DNA from: Herpetosiphon gulosus
Lineage (GTDB): Bacteria > Chloroflexota > Chloroflexia > Chloroflexales > Herpetosiphonaceae
Assembly: GCF_039545135.1 (NCBI RefSeq)
Contig: NZ_BAABRU010000002.1
Location: 124,001-188,000 of the forward strand
Length of the DNA stretch: 64,000 nucleotides
Reading direction: 5' to 3'
The position numbers and the translations under genes were made by a program. The notes under the pieces are model-generated. The model was not told the origin of the DNA and searched no databases. It was given only the letters and a program-made list of their open reading frames with translations. This document shows, piece by piece, positions 36,901 through 51,900 of the stretch (position 1 is its first letter; the number at the start of each line of letters is the position of its first letter).

Positions 36901-39900
36901 TAGTTGTCCCATTTGTTGCTCCAGTTACCTCAATTCAAGCCATTGTGATTGCAATTGCGATTGGTGCGGCGATTGCAGTTTTTCTCAGTGCTTTGGTGCT
37001 TTTGCGGCGCAATTATTTTAAATTAGCCCTCTTTGGCAGTGTTTTCGGCTTAGAGTTCTTTTTAATTGTTATGTTACTTGGCACTGGTTTAGCCGATAGC
37101 GGCGCGATTATTTTTGGTTTGGCTGTGCCTATGGCGTTGGCCAGCTTGCTCAGTGGTCGCAAATTGATGTTTGTTGTGATGGGCGTTGGTCTCGTTGGTT
37201 TGATTGCCACCGCACTGGCCGAGGCCTTGGTGCCGCAAATTACCGGCTTTGCCAAGCCCATGGATAAAAATTATGGTGGCATTATCGGTGGCTATACCGC
37301 AGTAGCCTTGGTGCTTGGCTTAGTTTTAGCTCGCTACAGCAAGGCCTTATCAACTGCGCTCAGCACTGCTCGTACTCGCCAAACCGAGCTTGAGCAACTC
37401 CAAGCCAGCCTTGAACAAACAGTTGCTGAACGTACTGCTACCTTGCAAAATACCTTGGCTGAGCTGAAACAACGGGCCGCCGAGCAAGCCCAATTGCTTG
37501 AGGCCAACCAGCAACAGGCTGTTGTTATTCGCGAGTTAGGTGTGCCCGTGATTCCGCTTGGTGGTCGGCGGTTGGTTGTGCCCCTGGTCGGCCAGCTCGA
37601 TCAAGCGCGTTTGAATACGATTCGTGAGCGCGTTATCACCGCTGTGGTGCAACAACGCGCTCGTCAGGTGTTGCTTGATGTCACGGGCGTGCCCTTGGTC
37701 GATGTGCATATGGCTGGCGAATTGGCCGCCGTTATTGCTGCAACCAGCCTCGTTGGCGCTGAAACCGCGCTGGTGGGCATCAACCCCGATGTAGCCCAAG
37801 GCTTGGTTGGCTCAGGCATTGATGTTTCGCGCTTGCCAGCCTTTGCATCTTTAGAACAAGCATTAAATTCGTAGCCTGCATCGTTGTAGTTAGGGGAATT
37901 GTCGATGGCGCTTGAGCAATCCACACGGGCGTTGGTGATTGGTGGTTGTGGCTTTGTCGGCAAACATTTGGTGCAACAATTATTGGCAACGGGGCGACCT
38001 GTCCGTGTTTTTGATCTCCAGCCCTACCCTGACCCTCAAGTCGAATCAGTTGTGGGCGATTTACGCAAAGCCGAGCAGGTATTGCAAGCCTGTCGCGATG
38101 TTGGTACAGTTTTTTTATGTGCGGCAGCGGTCGATTGGGGTTGGGGTAATGCTCAATTATTGCACGATGTCAATGTGCTGGGGCCGCAACATGTGGTTGC
38201 TGCTTGCCAAGCCACAGGCGTTGCCCAACTGATTTATACCAGCAGCGTTGATGTGGTATTCGAGGGCAAACCAATTCGTGCTGGCGATGAGCAATTGCCC
38301 TATCCCAAACAACACTTAGATATTTATGGTGCGACCAAAACCGCTGGTGAACGTTTGGTTTTGGCTGCCAACGGCCAATCGGGCTTGGCAACCTGTGCCT
38401 TGCGATTGGGTGGCGTTTATGGCCCAGGCGATTCACATCGCTTGCCGTCGTTGGTTAATTTGGGCAAGCGTGGCCCAATTCCACGTTTGGGCAACGGCTC
38501 AGCGCGATTTTCGCATATTTATGTTGAAAACGCAGCGCGTGGCCATATTTTAGCAGCCCAACACTTAACCGCTGAGGGTGTGCTAGGCGGCCAAGCCTAT
38601 TTTTTGGTCGATCCTGATCCTGATAATTTTTTTCTGTTTCTCAAGCCAATTGTTGAGGCCTTGGGCTTACGTATGGCCAAGCGTCATGTGCCATTTGGCC
38701 TGATGAATCTCCTGGCATGGCCCAGTGAGTTCTGGTATCGCACAACCCGCAGCAAAAAACGCCCAAGCCTCACGCGCTACACGGTTACTTCAACTTGTGT
38801 TGATTTTTGGTTTACTGGAGCCAAGGCCGCCAACGATTTTGGCTATCAGCCCCTAGTTGATCTAGTCGAGGCGCGTAACCGCACAATCGCTTGGGCCAAG
38901 CAGCAGTTTAATCTAGGGGTCAGGGACTAGCGATCAGGATTCAGAATAAGCTATTCTGTCCAATTTCCCCTTGATCAGCTCAATTATGTATTTAGCAAAG
39001 CATACACTCTAGTGTACTTGAGATTCATCCAATGAATTGAAGATCTAGCTCCAGCCAAAGTGTCAAACTTCGGCTGGAGCAGGGATCAGTAGTTAATCTT
39101 CTTGTACAAAGAATCCATTCGCAATCCGTCCCCAGTCGAAACGTGCGTTTTGGGCAAGAGTGCGAGTTCTTTGATCGCGTTGTTCATCTTCATATCGCGC
39201 CCAAGCCGAAAGCAAAATTTTAAGTCCATGAGCCGCCTGATTTAAACGTTTTTGTAGCACTTGAACATCGGTTGAATCTTCTTGTTGATCAAAAACTTCT
39301 AGGAGGTGCGAATAGGCTGGATGATTAGTATTCAAGGTAATAACAATCGCACCACCACGCGGCTTTACCGAAAAGAAAGCGGGTGTTTCAAGATCCGCCT
39401 CGGCAAAAGTGTATTTTAACCCATCAGAGACAGTTGTGGCAGCCAACTGATTAGCTACTCTCTCTGTAACACCTTCGTCAATTAGAGATTGTGCAATAGC
39501 AGTTTGGCGTTGCGTTGCGGGTAATTGCTCATCTTTATCACTTTCACCTGTGTAGCCGTCTTGCTGTCGTTGGCGAGTAGCTTCTGTTGCAACAATTTCA
39601 GGCGTAGGTTCTGATGATTCATGACGAGTTGTATTTGTTTTGTGCCTCGTGTTTGTTGTTGCAAGCATTTTCGCATAGACCGAATATTGGTATCTACCCT
39701 CTGAACAATTTCTAATAATTGTGCACGAGGATCGCCTTCTTCCTCAAGCTCACGCATAGCTTCAACAGTTGTTTTATCTTTTTGCAAAGCTTCTAAATCT
39801 AATCTTCGTGACTCAGAAAAATTTCGCGCTGCTTGTTTATTATTTGTTACTCCAAACAAATCATCTAACGCTGGGGGAAATTCGACTTCTACTCCCCACC

Positions 39901-42900
39901 ATCGCTCTACCGGGTCATATTTTGGTGATTTTCATGTCCATAATGGTGTTCTAATCCTCCCTCGGGAAGGATTTAAGAATTATCAGACAGAGCCTTGGAT
40001 ATTAACTCAATACTAGTTTCAGTATACCAGAAACTTCAAGAATGAAGTTCTTTTGATACGCTCTATCTGATCATTCTAAAGATCGAGGGTTGGTTCACGG
40101 GTTTGGGCGTTTTGGGCAATGCGGGCGCGGCACAGTTGCTCACTCATCTTCTACTCCTTAAACCAACCACCACTTCTTGAAGCAAAGAAGTGGTGGTTTA
40201 ATCTGATTTATTGGGCGGATGTTACACGTTGAACAAGAAGTGGGCAATATCGCCATCTTTGACGACGTAGGTTTTGCCTTCAAGTCGCACCGTGCCAGCT
40301 TTTTTGGCGGCAGCCATATCGCCAGCCTTCATCAAATCATCGAAGGCCACGATTTCGGCGCGAATAAAGCCCCGTTGCAAATCGGAGTGAATCGTGCCAG
40401 CCGCTTCAGCCGCCCCGATGCCTTGGCGAATCGTCCAAGCTCGTACTTCGTCATCACCAGCGGTCAAGAAGCTAATCAAGCCCATCATGGTATACGAAGC
40501 CTTGATTACCCGATCGCGGGCTGGCTCAGTAATGCCTAAATCGTCCATAAACATTTGGGCATCTTCATCTTCAAGTTGGGCCAATTCGGCTTCAACTTTG
40601 CCCGCCAAGGTCACGATTGCGGTTTTAGGCTTGTCGTATTCCAAAACTGGCGGGGTTTTGAGTTGCTTTTCGTCGATGTTAACCACCACCAACATTGGCT
40701 TGCCACTCAGAAATTGGAAGCCGCGCAGCACTTTGGCTTCTTCTTCGCTCAATTCTTGGGCGCGAATCGGCACATCTTGTTCGAGCCCAGTGTACAAGCG
40801 CTCAAGCGCGTTGAGTTCCATCAGGCGCACTTCGCGGTCTTTGCCGACCATTTTAGTTACTTCGCCGCGCAAGCGGCTCAAACGGCGCTCGATAATCGCC
40901 ATATCCGAGAACATCAACTCCATATCGACCGAAGCTAAATCGCGGGCAGCATTGACGCTATCTTGGGGATGCGGCACTCCATCATCTTCAAATGCTCGCA
41001 CCACATGCAACAAGGCATCAACTTGGCTGATGTAATTCAGAAACTGTGGGTTCAAGCCGCCGCTTTCGTGGGCATTGCCACTCATCCCGGCCACGTCGAT
41101 ATATTGAACATCGGCTGGCGTGAGTTTTTTGGGCTTGTACATTTTGGCCAAGGCATCAAGCCGCTCGTCGGGCACTTTGACCATGGCGATGTTTGGCTCG
41201 ATTTGGCCCGATGAATAGGCATTTGTTTCTGCCGTATTACGGGTTAATGCATTAAAAACTGTGGTTTTGCCGCTGTTGGGTAAACCAATAATCCCGATTT
41301 TCATGAAACCCCTTTATTTATGGTGTTGGTGTAATTTGAACCGTTGGTGTTGTGGTTGTGCCGCCCAAGCTTTCGCGTGGTGGCGGCGGCGATGGCAACA
41401 CCATCGAATAGATGCGATTACTGTTGGCCAGATAGAGCATTTTGCTGGAGCCGCTGCCAATCACGGCGACATCGTTGAGCAATTCAAGCTTGATCGTGCT
41501 GGTGCTCGGCATTTTGAGTTGTTGCACAATCTCGCCTTGACGATTGACCTCGACGATCCGCTGGTTGACTGCATCGACGATGAAGAAATTGCCTTGATTG
41601 TCGCGGAAGGTTTCGGCGCTAATTTCTTGCTCAACAAATAAACGTCGAGCACGTAATGGCGGATCAAGTGCTGGCACTGTGACCGTATCGATCAGCGCTC
41701 CGCCCTCGAAAATGCCCACCGTGCCATCAGGCTGAAGCATATAGATTCGCCCATCAATTGCCACATCAACCACTGATTTAGTGTTGAAATCGCCAGTTGA
41801 TGTGGTGATCCAATTTTCGGGCAGGTTGGCAAACTCGCCAGAACGGTAGCGCAGAATTTCGCCAGCGGTGGCGCTATCAGTTCGCCCCAAATCGTAGACA
41901 TACAAGCCACCGCCGTAGGTCTCAATATCAGGGAATGGCTGGCGCGTCCAGAGTTCGCTACCTTGAATTGTGCGCGAAACCCAAGTTTTGGTATCGCTCA
42001 AGTAGAAATAAATATTCGATTGGGCATTGAGATTGGGCGGTGCATCGATCGCTGCTAGCTCACCTTCGCGCAACATTACGCTGCGAATTGGCGCTGCTGG
42101 CAAGCCAGCAATTTCATCGCCATCTTTTAATAGGCTGATCGGTGGGCTGCTACTGCCTTCGCTGTAGCTGTAGAGCGTGCCATTTTCAGTGCCAATAAAA
42201 TACAGATCGTTCTTGCCAGTATTGGGCGTGACAATCAATTTGCCAATCGTATCGCTAGTTGGCATGGTCGTCACCAGTTTAAGATCGGTCAAGAACGAGG
42301 TGCGATCAATACTCGCCCGTAAATTATCGGATTTTTTGCGCAAGGCCAGATAATCGGCTTTGCGGGTTGGGTTGCTCATATAGCCCTGGTCGCTACCCAA
42401 GGTTTCGAGATGGGTATCGAGTTCGCCCAATTCTTCCAAGGCGGCACGATCATCAGTCGCGCGAACGGCGGCCTCAAATTTGGCATTCGCCACATTCAAG
42501 CTATCTTGATAAGCGGCTTCGGTGTTTTGCAAGCGGCGATCTTGCACATAGAACCAACCGCCACCAACCAATACAATTAAAAGTGCGATGAGCGTCCATG
42601 GAATGTTGCGCCGTCGCGAACGCCGATATGACAAATCACCGCCACGAGCTTGAGCAAAGCGCGGTAGTGGTGGGGCAATCGGGCGGCTACTGCGTCCGAA
42701 ATTGGCAATAAAAGTCACAATTGCTGCCAACAAATAGCGAAATGGCGCAGTGAATTTCTGCCAGCCAGTCAATGGTACAACCGGATCACGTTGTGGCACG
42801 GGCACGGCGGCAAAATCAACAGGCAACGGCTCCATATCGGTCAAATCGATGCTGGGAGCACTGCTGGCGGCCTGAATTGCCGCGACCATGCTGGTTTCGC

Positions 42901-45900
42901 CCAAATACGAGCTGGGCAGCCATTGTTCGGCATCACGCAAACTGCGCGGGCGATAGCGCGGGCGCTCGTTGAGCCAGCCCATATCACGCGGATCAACTTC
43001 TTCAAGCTCGGCAGGCATCGGTGGCAGCTCGTCGAGGGCTGAGCTTGGTTCGCCGTTTTCAGCATCTTTATCGCGGCGCACCATCAAGGCCGCATTGGCC
43101 GTCACATCGCTGATCCATTCGCCAACCACGCTGGCCGCAGCTTTGCCGCGCTCGGCCAAACCTTCAGCTGAGAGCAATTCACTGTTTGGGTCTACAAACG
43201 GCAACATGTCGATTAGCGCAACGTGGGCTTCATTTAAATTATTGCGCCGCGTAATGGCATACAATTCTTCCAGCGAAGCTGCTGCCTCGGAAAGACAAAA
43301 CATCCGCTCGGCATCGGCCCGACCTAACACCCGCGCCAAGCGGCTCGAACAGAGCACCAACATATCGCCAGCTTCAACCACATTGCGAAACATTTCTGGT
43401 TCGCTGAACAGGCTCGTGCCAAGCGCGTTGGGCGGCATAATTGTTGAGCTACTGACGTTACCTTGCCACGATGGATTGGTTGGCAACGCCCGTAATTGGC
43501 CGCGATGGGCAATATAAGCTTGGGTTGGCTGCACTTGAGCAATATACAAATCGTTGTTGCGCAACACCGCACATGTACAACCAACAGCGGTTTTTTGATG
43601 ATGGGCGGCCTTGAAATTAAATTCATACAGCGCAGTATTGGCGGTTTTCAAGGCGTTGCGCAAGCCTGAGGTAATACTAAATGAGGTATCGGCATAAAAT
43701 GTTTTGATGATGGTTTGGGTTACAAGATCGCAGGCTTCTTTGCCGCGAGCACCTTCATTAACTGCATCGGTTAATACAAACAAATGGCCTTTGCGAGCCT
43801 CAGGTGCGAATAAATTATTGGGCATCGCACTATTAATGCGATCGCTAACATCTTGGCGCAAGCCATTGACAATTCCAAATTGATAGGTTTGTAATTTATA
43901 ACGTGACATTTAAGCGTTATTCCATATCGCAGTACTTAATCGTTGCACCCAATCAAGGTTGGTCATATCGAAATGCAGCGGCGTAATTGAAACATGGTTG
44001 TTGGCCACTGCGCCAAAATCGGTTCCATCATCGGGCTTGCCATCAGGCGCGGCCCCGCCAACCCAATAATAAGGGCGGCCCCGCGGATCAAGCCGTTTAA
44101 TCAATTCATCACGATAAATCCGATGCCCCAAACGGGTAACTTTGGCATCGTTGACAATTTCTGCCGAGCCTTGCGGCACATTTACATTCAACAAAATATC
44201 GCTGGGCAATTGCAGTTCCATGGCAGTGGCGGCGATGCGGCGGGCCCAATCGGCGGCTACGCTAAAATCGCTGCCAGGCTTGTAGCCATCAACCAGCGAA
44301 ACCGCAATCGAGCGAATGCCAACCACAAGGCCTTCCATCGCTGCCGCCACCGTGCCCGAATACAACACATCGTGGCCGAGATTGGCCCCAAGGTTGATCC
44401 CAGAAACCACCAAATCAGGCCGATGATCCAACACACCGAGCAGTGCAATCCCAACACAATCGGCAGGCGATCCATCGCAGGCGAGGGCAGGGCTACCATC
44501 AGCAAGCTGAACTTCGTTAACGCGCAAGGGGGCAAATAAGGTGCGACTATGACTGCCTGCACTCCAATTGCGCTCTGGCGCAACCACGGTGACACGGCCA
44601 AGTTGCTCAAGTTGGCATTTGAGCGCCAACAAGCCTGGGCTATGCACACCGTCATCATTGGAAAGCAAAATGTTCATGATCGCTCCTCAGGCCACCAGAG
44701 CCTGCTCATTCGCGGGCATTATAGGGCATTATGCCACGACATGCCAAACGCCGAGCGCTTGTCGTTGTCAACAAGCGCTCGGTCGCGAGATTTAGGGTGT
44801 TACCACCGGAGTTGGTTGAGGTTGTTCCGGCACAGGCGACGGCTCAACTGGCGACGGCTGAATAATAATCGTCGTCGGTAATGGCAAGGCCGGAGTTGGG
44901 TTAACTGGCGGCGGAGCCGTAGTTGGCTGGCCAGTTGCTGGCGGAGCCGTAGTTGGCTGGCTGCCATCAGGCGAGCGAATGCCCAAAATAATTACGGTGT
45001 TCAGATCAACCACCGCGCCAACCCCGGGCAGGCTACTGACCACAGCATAGGCTGGATATTGATCAAAGACTGGTCCAAGCCGATCGCGGCCTTGATAATC
45101 GACCACGATCTTATCGGGGGTAAAGCCCAAACTCATCAACTGTTGGCGAGCTTGATTTTCACCAAAACCAACTAAACTAGGCATCAAGACCTGGCCTGGC
45201 CCCAGCACTGGTATGGTTGGAGTCAGTGGATCAGGCGTTGGTGTGCCAGGCGTTGGGGTTGGGGCAATCGTATCGCAGCTCGGCAACTTATCGGGATCAA
45301 GCGCAACTGGCTCATTTTCGTCGTTGCCGCTATTGCCACGATCCGATGTATAGCCCTTCCATTTGCTGAGATCGATCCGTTCGTCGTCGTTGCTTTCGGG
45401 CAACTTCCAAACATAAATCGATGAAATTGCCCCTTCGGGATACTCAGCACCTTCGACTGGACGGCAGTAGGTGCTGGTTTCTTTGCCCTCGGCATCGGTG
45501 ACGGTTAGCCGAACAACCGAGACTTTTTCGTAGAGATCGCACTTGCCGCCTGCATCCAAGCCATCGATAAACAACTCGTCGGTGCGACCACCGAATGGCC
45601 CGGGAATTTCACAAATGCTTTCGCGATAGACCCCGGGATAGGATTTTTCGAAACTTTGGGGCATATTTTCGATGCCACCATAGAAGCCTGCCAAGCGATT
45701 CATAATCTTTTCGTTGGCAAAAATCGCTTCCATCGTGCGTGCCCAAATCACCCCACCACCTTGGGTACTTTCAACCTGGGCAGTTTGTTCGTTGTTGTTA
45801 TTGCCCGTCCAAACGGTGACGGTGACAAATGGCGTGAAGCCCGAAGCCCATGCATCGCGGAAGTCGTTGGTTGTGCCAGTTTTGACCGCCGATGGTTGCG

Positions 45901-48900
45901 AGAGCTTCAAAATGCTATTCAGGCCGAAAATTGGGCGACGTGCTTCGTTATCGCTGATCATATTGGTGATGATGTAATTCAAACGACCATCAACACATTG
46001 GGTTCCATTGGGAACTCGCGCACCCAATTGATAATCTTCGCCCTCAGGAATCACACACTTGCTGGTATCGCTGACCGCATCGCTTTCGGGGTTAGCCAAT
46101 GGCGTGGGCTTGAATTCTTCCAAGGTTTTGCCACGGGCATCAGTAATTTTGAGAATTGGGGTTGGCGCAAAATAGCGGCCACCGCTAGCAACCGTGTTAT
46201 AGGCTGTCGCCAAATCCAAGGGGGTAACTTCGCCACCACCAAGGGTCAAGGCCAAACCGTAATAGCCTGGGTCGTTGGCCAAAACATTTGGCGAAATGCC
46301 CAAACGGTGTAATAAATCAAGCGTTTCGGGAATTCCAGCGGCTTTCAAGCCCTTGACGGCTGGAATATTCAGCGAGTTGGCGACCGCAGTGCGTGCCCGT
46401 AATGGCCCATGAAATTGATTATCAAAGTTTTGCGGTTCGTATTTGACCCCGCGTGGATTGAAAATTGTTGGCACATCCCAGAGCACACTGGCAGGCGTAA
46501 TCCCGCGTGCGCCGTCGGTCGCCACATATTGCTCCATCCCCGAGAGATAGGTGAATGGTTTCAAGGCCGAGCCTGGTTGACGCAAAGCTGTGGTTACATT
46601 GACTTTACCATCTAGCACGTTGCCTTCTTCACCAGGGGTTGAAGTGGCCTCGGAAAGATCATAGCCAATCGAGCCAACCATGCCCAAAATTTGGCCTGTG
46701 TTGGGCTGCATCACCACCACCGCCGCATTGTGAATATTGCGATTATCGGCGTTAAGTTCTTGAATCCGGGTGTAGGCGATGGTTTGGGCAAGATTTTGGG
46801 TTTCCAAATCGAGGGTGGTGGTGATGCTGAGACCACCATTTGAAACCACCTCAGCGCCATAGCGTTGTTGCAAATAATCTTTGACATAAAAGACAAAGTG
46901 TGGTGCTAACAAACTGACTTCAGGCTTGGCGAATTGTAAATCTTTAGCTACTGCCGCGCGGGCTTCGCGTTCGGTCAGATAATTATTCTTGACCATTTGG
47001 CGCAGCACTTCGATCTGGCGACCCTTGGGTGGGGCAATCTCGCCTTTGATATCGTTGCTCAAATCGTAAAGCGGATCAAGCCAAACATCTTTGGGTAATT
47101 TGATTCCTTTAAGCAGCAAATTATCGTCGAGCCACGGCATGGGATTATAGGTCGTGGGCAATTGGGGAATCCCGCCGAGCAACGACGATTGAGCAATATC
47201 CAAATCCTTGGCATCAACCCCGAAATAATTTTGGGCGGCAGCCTGAATGCCATACGACAAGTTGCCATAGGGAATTTCATTCAGATACAGTTCGAGAATT
47301 TCGTTTTTGCTATAAACCGTGTTCAACTCTTGGGCCAAGATAATTTCTTTGACCTTACGGCTATAGATGTTAGGATCTTGGCGTTCCTCGGGGGTCAGCA
47401 CGATCAAGCGCACAACCTGTTGGGTAATGGTTGAAGCACCGCCAGCGCCCACGCTTTGCTGGGTGATGTTGGCGTAGGTGGCCCGCGCAATACTAAAATA
47501 GTTTACGCCTGGATTTTCGAAGAACGAAGCATCTTCGGCGGCAACCGTTGCGTTAATCAAATGCTTAGAAACTTCATCAAGATTAACCGGAGTACGCCGC
47601 CCTTCGCCAACAAATTCATACAGCAACGTGCCATTGCGATCGTAAATTTTCGATGGCTGAAAGGCCGTATAGGTATGAATTTGATCAAGTCGCGGCTTGA
47701 GGTTGGCGGCAATACCGTTGTAGGTAACGGCAATGGCTACCCCAGCCACGCCCATCAGCACTAGCCCAGCCACCAACAAGCCCACAAAGGCCAGCACAAT
47801 ACGGCGGCCCATGGGGCGTGGAGCTTGCTTATTGCCAAGCCGCGAAGGAATAAATCGTGTAGTGCGGCGTTGTCGCCGTGAGATTGCATTTCGAGTTTGA
47901 CGCATAGTAGACACATACCCCTTTGGTTCGGTGTGATGGTCGCCGGATATATATAACAAGGCGGCTCGCGCCGCCTCGGGTATTCTACCATGCTCAGGTT
48001 GTCAAGTTGCAAAATTTGGATCTTTTTCAGCTAACCATCAGTTGAACATCAGGCAGGCGTTGGGGCTAAACGGGCCATAGTGTAGGCATCACTGAGCTTG
48101 CCACCGCGATAGGCATAGTTGCGCAAGGTGCCTTCAACCGCAAAATCAAAGCGCTTGTAAAGCGTGATCGCTGGCGTATTATCGGTAAAAACGACGATTT
48201 CAAGCCGACTGAGGCCAAGCCAATTTTCGGCTAAATCGATCATCGCTGCCATCAAGGCTCCACCAATCCCACGGCCTTGATAATCGTCGCGTACTGCTAG
48301 CTCCAAATCGCCAGCATGCCGCCGCCGACCCTCGCCAATCTCCAAACTGATGATGCCAACAACCATGGCATCGATTGTGGCAACCAAGCGCGGCGTTTCG
48401 GTATCGGGGTTTTCCACCCGTCGCCGCCAAACATCCTGCGAAGGAAACGGCACATGCAACGATCCATCAAGCACATTTGGCCCACTAAATACGGTTGCAA
48501 GGTCAAGGTAATCATCTGGCTCCAAAGCCCGAATGATAATATCCAAGGTTTTACTCATGAAACTACTTTCTCGAAAAACTTAGCCAACAAAGTATAAGGG
48601 TGTTTGGCGTAATTCTGCCAGATTGGCCGCTCCAGTGCAAAACATGCTGATGCGCAATTCATCAATCACCGTCAAAATGGCTTCGTACACAGCTTCGCTG
48701 CCGCCATCGTTTTGGGCCAATAAATTTGGTGCAGCAGATGCGCCTAAATCAGCGCCAAGCGCAATCGCTTTGGCCAAATCCAGTCCGCTGCGCAATCCAC
48801 CAGAGCCAATAATCCCAATGCTTGGCAATGCTGCTCGTACCTGCTTAATCGCCTCGGTGGTTGGAATACCCCAGCCTGCAAAGGTAGCAGCAATCCGTTG

Positions 48901-51900
48901 GCCTGCTTGGGTTCGATGGCGGAAGCGTTCGACTTCGCTCCAACTTGTGCCACCAGCCCCGGCTACATCGATCGCCTGTACGCCAGCGTCAACTAAACGC
49001 TTGGCGGTTTTGGCCCCAATGCCATTGCCAACTTCCTTGGCGATAACTGGCACAGGCAAGGCGCGACAAATTGCCTCAACTTTTTGCAATAAGCCTGCAA
49101 AATTAGTATCGCCTTCAGGCTGAACCGCTTCTTGCAAAGCGTTAAAATGCAAAATCAACGCATCAGCTTGAATCATATCAACTGCGCGTAGGCATTGTTC
49201 AACGCCATAGCCATAGTTGAGTTGCACCGCGCCCAAATTAGCAAATAGGGCAATATCGGGCGCAACACGGCGCACTTGATACGAGGCAGCGACACTTGGG
49301 TCGAAAATTGCTGCCCGTTGCGAGCCAACACCCATTGCCACGCCCAAGGCTTGCGCTGCTTCGGCCAATTGTAAATTAATTTTCTCGGTTGGTGCAGCGC
49401 CGCCCGTCATCGAGCTAATTAAAAATGGTGCTCTGAGCTGCTTGCCCAAAAATGTCGTGCTCAAATCAATCCTGCGCATATCTAATTCTGGCAGGGCATC
49501 ATGCTCAAAATGATAACGCCCAAAGCCAGTCGTTATGCCTTTGGCGTTGACATCTTCTTTGATCACAATATTAACATGATCGATTTTACGGCCTTCGGTT
49601 GCAGTTTCTGTCATGATCCAGCCTCGTTATTGCTCATCAGCCCCAAAAAATTCGAGCCACTCATCAATCTCATCTGGGTGAACTGGCGGCGGTGGTTTAT
49701 GCAGCCGTTCGCCAGTGCTAGCTTGGGGGTTTTTGCCACCGCGCGAGAGTCGTGGTCGGCCATCAGCATCACGCGGAATCGGATCAGGCTGATCTTTACG
49801 GCGTGGTGGCAGTTGCCAACGCTCTGGCGGTTGTGGCACAACAATTGGTTTAGCAGCCTGTGGCGAACGCCGTTTGGCTTGGGTGGCGCTGCGCTGCTGA
49901 GTTGGTTGGTTTGGCTTGGGTTTGCGCGTCAAATCAACTTTGCTCTCAGCACTTGCTTGATCAATGCCGAAAAAATCCAGCCATTCTGGCAGTTGATCTT
50001 GGCGAACATGGGCATGCATTTCTTGATGGGTCGGGGCATTGGGGTCAGCTGCACCCATCGATTCAAGCAGCGCGGCAAAATCACGCGCCGTAATCACCCG
50101 AGCACCAACTGCATCAGCCACCGAGGTAATCGCCCGATCCGACGACACTAGCACCCACTCGCTGGGCCGTGATAAGCGCACAAGTTGCGCTTTGATAATC
50201 TCATCGGCATCGCTGGGCGAGCGAGCAAAACGCACACTGACCCCGCCGCCGCCAAGCGAGCCTTGGGTATATTGGCCCCGATCAAAGACGACTGAAACAC
50301 TCACTTTACGAGTAATCGCAAAGCGTTGCAGCAGTTGAACCAATTTAGCTTCATCGTCGGGGTCGTTCAGGCGAATTGTCGCGAGTTGACCAATTAAATT
50401 ATGACCATCGATTAAATAGGGCATACCCAGCCTCAGTTGGTTATTTGTATGATCGCCGTAAGCTACGGATGATCAGTCGGTTTAGTTTTCGTTGCGGTAA
50501 ATCAAGGATTATGCTTCGCCACTAAGCCAGTGTGCCAGTGCTTGTCACAATGCTGTAGGATATACATCATAACAAATAATTGGCTACTTGGGCGGTTTAT
50601 TTCTCGGTTTGCGGTTAATTGTACGTCAAGGAGCAGGCTATGCAGCATCAATCTGTGCGGCAATTTTTCGAAGCAACTGAAATTAGTACGCTATCGCCAT
50701 TGGCCGCCTTGAGTGCTCAGGCCAAACGCGATCAGCCAGAGCCAGCTTCGCCAGTGCGCACCGAATTCCAGCGCGATCGTGACCGGATTTTGCATTCCAA
50801 GGCTTTTCGCCGGCTCAAACATAAAACTCAAGTTTTTATTGCGCCGATTGGCGATCATTATCGTACTCGTTTGACGCATACGCTCGAAGTAACCCAAATT
50901 GCCCGCACAATTGGTCGGGCTTTGCGGCTCAACGAAGATTTAATCGAGGCAATCGGGTTGGGCCACGATTTGGGCCACACGCCATTTGGCCATGCTGGTG
51001 AGGCCGCACTAGCCAAAGCAATTGGCCGTAAGTTTCGACATAACGAGCAAAGTGTGCGGGTGGTTGAGCTATTGGAGAAACATGGCGAGGGGCTGAATTT
51101 AACTCAACAAGTGCGCGAGGGTATTTATTCACACTCCAAATCGCGCAAAGATATTACCACCGCAACTTGGGGCACGGCCTCAACTCTCGAAGGCCAAATT
51201 ATCAAATTGGCCGATAGCGTGGCCTACATTAATCATGATATTGATGATGCAATGCGGGCTGGCATTTTACAGCTGAGCGATTTGCCGAGCGGCTATGTGG
51301 CAGTGCTTGGTACGACCCACGCCGAGCGCATTAATACCATGGTCTGCGATATGATCGACCATAATTGGTGGGCACGCGGCGAGCAGCCAGCGCCCAGCGA
51401 TTTGAGCATCAGCATGAGTCCGCAAATTCTAGAGGCAACCAACGGCGTGCGCGAATATATGTATGCCAATGTCTATTTGCGCGGCCCCGCCAAAACTGAG
51501 GATGGTAAGGTCGATTATGTGATCAACACGCTCTATCAGTATTATTGTCAACATCCCGAAGCGCTGCCGAGTGATCTGTTGGCAATTTGCGAGCAGCGCG
51601 GCGAGCCAACCGAACGGGCCGTAATCGATTATATTGCTGGCATGACTGATCGCTATGCCCTGAAAAAATTCAACGATTTGTTTATTCCCAAAACGTGGGA
51701 TATGTAGCTGGAGGGACAAGGGGCTAGGGATCAGGTCGCCAAGATGGTTTTTATTAACTGACCCCTGATCACTGAACCCTGCCCCCTTGTCTTTTGTGCT
51801 CTTCGTGTTCTTCGTGGTTGAAACGTGATCTGTGATTAAATCTGGAAGGTGTTGACCAACTCGATGTTGCGTTCGCGCAGCAGGCTTTCGACCACACAAG